Assembly: GCF_035627495.1 (NCBI RefSeq) | Contig: NZ_DASPLO010000130.1 | Span: 1 to 41,974 of the forward strand | DNA length: 41,974 nucleotides | DNA from: Methylocaldum sp035627495 | Lineage (GTDB): Bacteria; Pseudomonadota; Gammaproteobacteria; Methylococcales; Methylococcaceae | Reading direction: 5' to 3' | Part shown: positions 35,105-41,974 of the stretch, piece after piece | Numbering within the stretch: the first letter of the stretch is position 1 | How the letters are laid out: each line of letters begins with the position of its first letter | Translations under genes and position numbers: made by a program | The notes under the pieces: generated by a model | Database searches by the model: none | The model's input: only the letters and a program-made list of their open reading frames with translations | What the model was told of the DNA's origin: nothing

Positions 35105-36646
35105 TTGAAGTTGAATCGTCCTAAACCCGTTGTTCTTATCATTCTGGACGGTTTCGGTTATAGCGAAACCAAAGACCACAACGCTATCGCTCTGGCAAAA
35201 ACCCCTACATGGACGCAGCTCTGGAACACTTGTCCGCATACTTTGCTCAATTGCTCCGGTGAAGTCGTCGGCTTGCCCGATGACCAAATGGGCAATTCCG
35301 AGGTGGGGCATTTGCATTTGGGCGCGGGCCGACTCATTTATCAGGACTTTACGCTAATCAGTAAAGCGGTGAGGGACCGTTCGTTTTACTCCAATCCCAT
35401 TTTATGCGAAGCCGTAGACAAGGCCCTGCAGAACAATAAGGCGCTTCATATCTTAGGACTGCTCTCACCCGGTGGCGTTCACAGTCACGAGACTCATATC
35501 CATGCCATGGCGGAGCTCGCGGTTCGCAAGGGATTGAGAAAGGTCTATGTGCATGCCTTCTTGGACGGCCGAGATATGCCACCCAAGAGCGCGGGCGACT
35601 CGATCCGCGCCATGGATGCGAAATTCACCGAACTGAGCGCCGGTCGGATCGCGTCCATTATCGGCCGTTTCTACGCGATGGATCGGGATAATCGCTGGGA
35701 GCGTGTTCAGCAGGCGTACGAGCTTATCGTGCAAGGGAAAGCCGATTATCGGGCCCAAAGTGCGATCGAGGGGTTGAAACAGGCCTACAATCGCGGGGAA
35801 TCGGATGAGTTCGTTAAGGCTACCTCGATTGTTCCGGATGATGAAGCGCCGGTGACTCTCAAAGACGGAGACATCGTCGTTTTCATGAATTTCCGGGCAG
35901 ACCGTGCCCGAGAGCTGACGCGAGCGCTCAATGAACCCGATTTTTCAGGGTTCCATCGAGAAATCGTTCCGAAGTTGGGTGGTTTCGTTACATTGACCGA
36001 GTATCATCAAGATTTTAAGTTTCCCGTCGCTTATCCGCCGGAAAGCATGACCAATAGCCTAGGTGAAGTTTTGTCGAAGCATGGCTTAAAGCAGCTTCGG
36101 CTGGCCGAGACCGAAAAGTATGCCCATGTCACATTTTTCTTCAACGGCGGAGTGGAAACGCCGTTTCCGGGGGAAACACGCATTCTGGTGCCATCGCCTA
36201 AGGTCAAGACCTACGATCTCAAGCCCGAAATGAGTGCCCCTGAAGTTACTGATGAATTGGTCAACGCGATCGAATGCGGCGAGTACGACGTCATTATCTG
36301 TAACTACGCCAATGGTGATATGGTTGGTCATACCGGCGATTTAGCGGCATCGATTCGGGCGGTGGAAACTCTGGACGAGTCATTGGGTTGGGTTGTCGAG
36401 GCGCTGGAGAAGGTTGGAGGTGAATTGCTGATTACCGCCGATCACGGCAATGTCGAGCAAATGATCGATCCTTCGAATGGTGGGGTTCAGACCGCGCATT
36501 CGGTCAATCCGGTGCCGCTTGTATATAAAGGGAGAAACGGCCAATTGAGTGATGGAGGCAATCTGGCCGATGTGGCGCCAACTTTGCTCGCCATTATTGG
36601 GATTGAAAAGCCTGCGGAGATGACGGGGCGATCGTTGTTGAACTGA
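35105..36646 (+). CDS. gpmI: 2,3-bisphosphoglycerate-independent phosphoglycerate mutase GpmI
   Basis: GpmI interconverts 3- and 2-phosphoglycerate through a phosphoserine intermediate and needs manganese. The 513-residue product has VLIILDGFGYS (metal ligand), GNSEVGHLHLGAGR with catalytic Ser65, HAFLDGRDMPPKS, GRFYAMDRDNRWER, and late metal-site motifs YANGDMVGHTG and TADHGN. I prefer TTG at 35105, which has GGGAG eight bases upstream and gives the family length. GTG at 35090 in the same frame is an alternative but would contain that ribosome site. Confidence 0.95.
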   Translation: MKLNRPKPVVLIILDGFGYSETKDHNAIALAKTPTWTQLWNTCPHTLLNCSGEVVGLPDDQMGNSEVGHLHLGAGRLIYQDFTLISKAVRDRSFYSNPILCEAVDKALQNNKALHILGLLSPGGVHSHETHIHAMAELAVRKGLRKVYVHAFLDGRDMPPKSAGDSIRAMDAKFTELSAGRIASIIGRFYAMDRDNRWERVQQAYELIVQGKADYRAQSAIEGLKQAYNRGESDEFVKATSIVPDDEAPVTLKDGDIVVFMNFRADRARELTRALNEPDFSGFHREIVPKLGGFVTLTEYHQDFKFPVAYPPESMTNSLGEVLSKHGLKQLRLAETEKYAHVTFFFNGGVETPFPGETRILVPSPKVKTYDLKPEMSAPEVTDELVNAIECGEYDVIICNYANGDMVGHTGDLAASIRAVETLDESLGWVVEALEKVGGELLITADHGNVEQMIDPSNGGVQTAHSVNPVPLVYKGRNGQLSDGGNLADVAPTLLAIIGIEKPAEMTGRSLLN

Positions 36647-37818
36647 TGTTTACTGTCTTGCCCTGTCACCGAGTCGCACGTGTCGTATGTTTGGCTTTAG
36701 CATTCAACATGCCTTTTGCATGGGCTGTTTCGGAACCAACGGATCGGGTGGACGAACTAAACACGGTCCGGGAGCGGATCAAGACGGTGCGAAAGTCTCG
36801 AGATGCTCTAGAATCACGCAAACACGCGCTCGTCGATCAATTGAGCGCCATCGAGCGGGACTACGGTCGTCTGGCAAAAACGCTCAAAGAGCTTGAGATG
36901 AAAGTGCAAGCTCAATCCCGGCATTTAAGCGACTTGGAACGCCAGCGCAGCCAACTGCAGGCGGCGGTAAAAACACAATATAAAACTCTGAAGGGACACG
37001 CTCGTGCGGCCTACGCCGCCGGTCGCCAAGAATGGCTGAAACTGGTGTTGAACCAGGAAGATCCTGCCCAGCTCAGTCGTGTGTTAGCTTATTACAATTA
37101 CCTGAATCAAGCTCGATCTTCGCTAGTGCAGGGGATGCAAAAGGATTTAACTACCGCCTCGCGGTTGCAGCGGGAAGTATTGGCCGAAACGGAGCGACTC
37201 CAATACACCCGAGAACAGGCGGCAAAGGAACGCATTGAGCTGGATAAGTCTCGGCAATCTCGTCGAGAGGTTTTGGCCAGCTTGGAGCACGGCCTTCAAG
37301 ATAAGGATGCCCAGTTAAAGCGGCTTCAAGAAAATGAGGAACGCCTGCAAAATCTGGTTGCCGCCATTCGGCCTTTAGCGGAGGAATCCGAGCCAGCGCG
37401 AAATCCGTTAATCAGGAAGGGACCCTTTGCGACCCTATATGGTCAGTTAACATATCCGACGAAGGGTTCGATGCTTGAGCAGTTTGGCAATCCGCGCATG
37501 AGCGGTCGTTGGGATGGGGTCGTCATCGGGGCGCCGGAGGGGGCTCCGGTGCACGCCGTGGCGGAAGGTAGGGTAGCGTACTCTGATTGGTTGCGAGGCT
37601 ATGGGTTGCTGACCATCCTAGATCACGGCGACGGATATATGAGTCTCTACGCTTTCAATCAGAGTTTGTATAAGAATGTCGGGGACTGGGTCAGCGGCGG
37701 TGATATCATCGCCACAGTCGGCGCTAGTGGCGGGCGCATGGAGTCCGGGCTTTATTTTGGCATTCGGGAGAAGGGGCGACCGGTAAACCCGATGTTGTGG
37801 TGTAGTCACAGAGACTAA
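36646..37818 (+). CDS. envC: Murein hydrolase activator EnvC
   Basis: EnvC is a periplasmic coiled-coil protein that, with FtsEX, activates amidases splitting the septal wall. The 390-residue product has a signal peptide (about residues 1-28), long coiled coils (about 33-255) and a C-terminal LytM domain. The LytM zinc ligands are missing: RWDGVVIGA, LDHGDGYMSLY and LYFGIREKGRPVNP lack the catalytic histidine arrangement. This is as expected for a regulator rather than an enzyme. The ATG overlaps the gpmI stop by one base. Confidence 0.92.
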   Translation: MFTVLPCHRVARVVCLALAFNMPFAWAVSEPTDRVDELNTVRERIKTVRKSRDALESRKHALVDQLSAIERDYGRLAKTLKELEMKVQAQSRHLSDLERQRSQLQAAVKTQYKTLKGHARAAYAAGRQEWLKLVLNQEDPAQLSRVLAYYNYLNQARSSLVQGMQKDLTTASRLQREVLAETERLQYTREQAAKERIELDKSRQSRREVLASLEHGLQDKDAQLKRLQENEERLQNLVAAIRPLAEESEPARNPLIRKGPFATLYGQLTYPTKGSMLEQFGNPRMSGRWDGVVIGAPEGAPVHAVAEGRVAYSDWLRGYGLLTILDHGDGYMSLYAFNQSLYKNVGDWVSGGDIIATVGASGGRMESGLYFGIREKGRPVNPMLWCSHRD

Positions 37819-37840
37819 CGGTTTATACGGATTGATTAGA

Positions 37841-37862
37841 GCCCTTGTTCAGGGCGTTTTTT
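37841..37862 (+). terminator. Terminator-like hairpin between envC and ctpA
   Basis: GCCCT (37841-37845), loop TGTTC, AGGGC (37851-37855), then G and six T residues. It lies 23 bases after the envC stop and only 15 bases before the ctpA ATG, just upstream of the ctpA ribosome site (AGG at 37868-37870). The stem is short but GC-rich. It may end gpmI-envC transcripts or act as an attenuator for ctpA. Confidence 0.7.
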
Positions 37863-37877
37863 GTTGTAGGAAAATCT

Positions 37878-39200
37878 ATGTTGCGACAAAGAAATTTTCT
37901 GGTTCTTATCTTTGGCGTTCTGCTCGGCATTTTGATCAGTACGGGCGGCAGCGTGCTTGCCGAGCGCGAGGTCAGTGGTGATGCAAATGCAATCCCCTTC
38001 GAAGGGTTGAAAACTTTTTCGGAGGTTTACGGGCGCATACGCCAGGATTACGTGGAGCCGGTAGCGGACCAGAAACTGTTGGAGGATGCAATTCGCGGCA
38101 TGCTTGCCGGTCTTGATCCTCATTCGGCGTATTTGGATCAGGAGCAGTATAACGAGCTGAAGGTTGGCACTACCGGGCAGTTCGGCGGCTTGGGTATTGA
38201 GGTCGGAATGGAAAACGGCTTCGTGAAAGTCATCGCGCCGATCGACGATACCCCGGCGCAGAAAGCCGGCATCAAGGCCGGCGATCTCATTATCCGGCTG
38301 GACGACAAACCGGTAAAAGGCATGAGCCTGAATGATGCGGTTAAGTTGATGCGCGGCGAGCCGGGTAGCGAAATAGTCTTGACCGTTGTCCGCGAGGGTG
38401 TCGAACAACCGCTGAAGATCAAGATTGTACGCGATGTTATTAAAGTCAAAAGCGTAAAGAGCCGGCTTCTTGAGGAAGGATACGGCTATCTTCGCATTAC
38501 CAGCTTCCAGTCAAAGACCGGGGACAATGTCGTCGAGGCCGTCAGCGAGCTCAAAAAGAACGGTGACTTGAAGGGCGTGGTGTTGGATCTCCGCAATAAT
38601 CCCGGTGGAGTTCTCAACGCGGCAGTAGCGGTTAGCGATGCCTTCCTGGAAAACGGGCTGATTGTTTATACCGACGGCCGTGTCGAAGACGCCAAGATGC
38701 GATTCAGCGCAACGCCGAACGATATTTTGAACGGCGCTCCCATTGTTGTGCTGATAAACTCCGGCTCCGCCTCGGCCTCGGAGATCGTGGCCGGTGCCTT
38801 GCAGGACCATAAGCGCGCCATCATCATGGGCGAAAAGACTTTCGGTAAAGGTTCGGTGCAGACGATCTTGCCCACCAGTAATGGCGGCGCAGTTAAGCTG
38901 ACCACGGCCCGGTATTACACGCCCTCTGGACGCTCCATACAGGCGGAAGGTATTGCTCCGGACGTGCCGATCTCAAAAGTGAAGCTGGAGATGGCCGCTC
39001 AGTCTGAGTTTGCTCCAATTAAGGAAGCTGATTTGGTTAATCATCTCGGCAATGGAAACGAGAAACCGCTCAAGAAAGATGAAATCAAGGGAGAGGATAA
39101 GAGCGAAGAGGCCTTGGCCTTGCAGGATTATCCGTTGAACGAGGCGCTTAATCTTTTAAAGGGCATCAACATTATGAGGCATGGCAATAAAAAGAACTGA
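37878..39200 (+). CDS. ctpA: Carboxy-terminal processing protease CtpA (S41 family)
   Basis: This is a periplasmic serine protease that trims C-terminal tails; homologues act on cell-wall hydrolases. The 440-residue product has an N-terminal membrane or signal segment (about residues 6-28), a PDZ domain (GIEVGMENGFVKVIAPIDDTPA) and the S41 domain. The GSASASE motif spans 296-302 and GEKTFGKGSVQ contains Lys324. Ser299 and Lys324 are 25 residues apart, as in the known Ser/Lys dyad. ATG at 37878 has AGG upstream; the TTG at 37845 overlaps the terminator-like hairpin and is rejected. It follows envC, as in many proteobacteria. Confidence 0.94.
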   Translation: MLRQRNFLVLIFGVLLGILISTGGSVLAEREVSGDANAIPFEGLKTFSEVYGRIRQDYVEPVADQKLLEDAIRGMLAGLDPHSAYLDQEQYNELKVGTTGQFGGLGIEVGMENGFVKVIAPIDDTPAQKAGIKAGDLIIRLDDKPVKGMSLNDAVKLMRGEPGSEIVLTVVREGVEQPLKIKIVRDVIKVKSVKSRLLEEGYGYLRITSFQSKTGDNVVEAVSELKKNGDLKGVVLDLRNNPGGVLNAAVAVSDAFLENGLIVYTDGRVEDAKMRFSATPNDILNGAPIVVLINSGSASASEIVAGALQDHKRAIIMGEKTFGKGSVQTILPTSNGGAVKLTTARYYTPSGRSIQAEGIAPDVPISKVKLEMAAQSEFAPIKEADLVNHLGNGNEKPLKKDEIKGEDKSEEALALQDYPLNEALNLLKGINIMRHGNKKN

Positions 39201-39626
39201 GTCGCAGAACTCAATTGTCCGTAACTGTTGAGCTTTCGCGTCGTTCAGTGAGGTTGACCCCGGCTTTGCCGGGGAACCCTCTAAAGTTTGACTTATACGA
39301 CGGCTATCATGAGTCGCGCAGTTCGGCCAAGATCAGAGATTTACAGGAAAGCGCGCCAAAATATGGGGCACACCCAGTGGAATGGTAAAAAGCCGCTTGG
39401 TGCTTATTCCGAAGAGGTGGGGTGAAAGGCGCTTTGGAGCTTTAGCGCCAGAAGAGACTAGGAGTTAAGCCAGCCATCTTGGGTGACTTTGAGGCGCTCA
39501 CCCGATAAATCCCCGGCTTTACCGGGGTGATTTAAGTTGTCGGGAGCCGTTCTTTTAATAGCCGGCGGTTGCGCGAGGCTTTGCTGAAGCAATCTTTGGT
39601 TTTGGTTTGCCCAAAAGACGCGCCGG
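39201..39626. repeat. Hairpin-rich spacer between ctpA and the sulfite reductase genes
   Basis: Two near-identical stems bracket this spacer: CCCCGGC-TTT-GCCGGGG (39258-39274, with outer GAGG/CCTC pairing) and CCCCGG-CTTTA-CCGGGG (39511-39527, with outer AAATC/GATTT pairing). Between them are GGCGCT...AGCGCC (about 39428-39449) and GGGTGA...TCACCC (39481-39503). None has a good T tract. A 38-codon frame at 39309-39425 is unsupported. The block could be a REP/MITE-like element, a structured RNA or a remnant of a mobile element. Confidence 0.45.
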
Positions 39627-40095
39627 TTATTTGCGGCGGCGATAAAGTGGTTCTTTTACGTCAACGGCGGCTTGGTATTTCACCGTGAACTCCTGTAGTA
39701 CGGGCAGCATCTCTTGCAGGTTCGCGGGATGGGTTGGCTCGAAAGCGTTTACCCCTACCCGAGCCAGAAAGAATATCTGATCCCTGATAAAGTCTCCGTG
39801 GGCTCGAAGCTCACCGTCAAACCCGTACCGTTCCCGCAAAAGCCGAGCCAGAGAGAAGCTTCGGCCGTCGGTGAAATGGCGAAACTCCAAGACGATTACC
39901 GCGAAGTGTTTGAGGTCATCTGCAATGTCTTCAAGCCCGTTATCGCTGTTAAGACGCAGCCCAATGGGGACGCCGCAAGCGAGCAGGCGATCTTTCTCGC
40001 TCTTCCAACGTAACAGCGAAACTGTTACGGCCTGTTCCGGCAATATTTCGTCATCGGCCAGGTGCCGCCAGTCGTTTGCGACTATACGGCCGTCT

Positions 40096-40109
<14 letters not shown>
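39627..40109 (-). CDS. DUF934 protein, partner of sulfite reductase
   Basis: The 160-residue product matches the DUF934 family, encoded next to cysI-type genes in many proteobacteria and thought to take part in sulfite reduction. Recognisable parts are DDWRHL-like text near the N-terminus (NDWRHLADDE), then LNSDNGLEDIADDL, IVLEFRHFTDGRSFSLARLLRERYGF and GELRAHGDFIRDQIFFLARVGVNAF. No cofactor motif is visible and the biochemical function is not established. It overlaps the 3' end of cysI by 14 bases, implying coupled translation. Confidence 0.85.
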
Positions 40110-41745
<1,636 letters not shown>

Positions 41746-41840
41746 ATATGGAAGAAATCCGTCTGCGCTAGGCGCGAGAAAAGCCTGAGTAATTCGGTAG
41801 GGAAAAAACTATAACATGGAGGTGTTAATAGGAACAGGAC

Positions 41841-41974
41841 TTACGCAAGACGCATTTCTAGCGAAGGATTTTTAAGTTGTCGAATAAGGTAGTCATCCAG
41901 TAAGCCGTGCTTGAGTTGATAGACCGTTCGACCGGTTTGAGCCGCCAAGGACTTGAGCCGGACCCAGACCAGGA
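41841..41974 (-). CDS. 3' end of an unidentified minus-strand gene, cut by the window edge
   Basis: A minus-strand frame enters at the right edge and ends with TAA at 41841-41843, giving 43 residues that finish in NPSLEMRLA. The segment RLKSLAAQTGRTVYQLKHGLLDDYL resembles the helix pair of ribbon-helix-helix (CopG/DinJ-like) DNA-binding proteins, such as antitoxins. With only the tail visible, this is a guess. It lies about 95 bases upstream of cysI and in the same direction. Confidence 0.4.
   Translation of the reverse strand, partial: LVWVRLKSLAAQTGRTVYQLKHGLLDDYLIRQLKNPSLEMRLA

Noticed and set aside
36646..37818. Reading EnvC as an active LytM endopeptidase
   Set aside because: The zinc-ligand histidines of active LytM enzymes are not in place, so an activator role is the better call.

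Overview
This window is chromosomal DNA of a gammaproteobacterium, judged from gene order and protein signatures. The evidence is a complete dcw cluster running into lpxC, a DciA gene divergent from secA, argJ followed by a MutT-ThiE fusion, glnA with ntrB/ntrC, a yibN-secB-gpsA block and gpmI-envC-ctpA. The moderately GC-rich sequence and the cysI plus DUF934 pair would suit a methanotroph-like or pseudomonad-like lineage, but the exact genus is inference. Almost all coding space is core housekeeping. I found no intact mobile element, CRISPR array, rRNA or complete tRNA gene.

Region 1 (1-18128) is the division and cell-wall cluster, all on the plus strand: mraZ, rsmH, ftsL, ftsI, murE, murF, mraY, murD, ftsW, murG, murC, murB, ddl, ftsQ, ftsA, ftsZ. 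It starts from a clear sigma70 promoter (342-370), followed by four MraZ-type boxes with exact 10-bp spacing (380-414). Most genes overlap by 1-16 bases. Together they make lipid II (MurB-MurG, MraY), cross-link septal peptidoglycan (FtsI, FtsW) and build the divisome (FtsZ, FtsA, FtsQ, FtsL).

Region 2 (18129-24795) holds lpxC (lipid A), dciA on the minus strand, secA, argJ and a mutT-thiE fusion. Two stem-loops lie in the short gap in front of lpxC.

Region 3 (24796-29307) is the nitrogen-control locus: glnA, then ntrB-ntrC. An NtrC-type enhancer site lies upstream of both glnA and ntrB, each with a sigma54-type -24/-12 element about 100-125 bp downstream. glnA also has sigma70-type elements and ends in a strong terminator. 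The 426-bp gap before ntrB carries inverted repeats and a tRNA-like half.

Region 4 (29474-34818) has glgP-trmL on the plus strand, facing a minus-strand set arsR-type regulator, rhodanese, secB, gpsA. The regulator has the two-cysteine layout of persulfide sensors (BigR/SqrR/YgaV type), which fits its rhodanese neighbour.

Region 5 (35028-39200) is gpmI-envC-ctpA, with a terminator-like hairpin immediately before ctpA. Region 6 (39201-41974) contains a 426-bp hairpin-rich spacer, then a minus-strand pair for siroheme sulfite reductase (cysI) and a DUF934 protein. The 3' end of an unidentified minus-strand gene is cut by the right edge.

No large undescribed system is evident. The best leads are regulatory: the sigma54/NtrC layout of ntrBC with a predicted near-leaderless transcript, the thiol-switch ArsR/rhodanese operon that includes secB, the hairpin cluster after ctpA, and the attenuator-like hairpin before ctpA.
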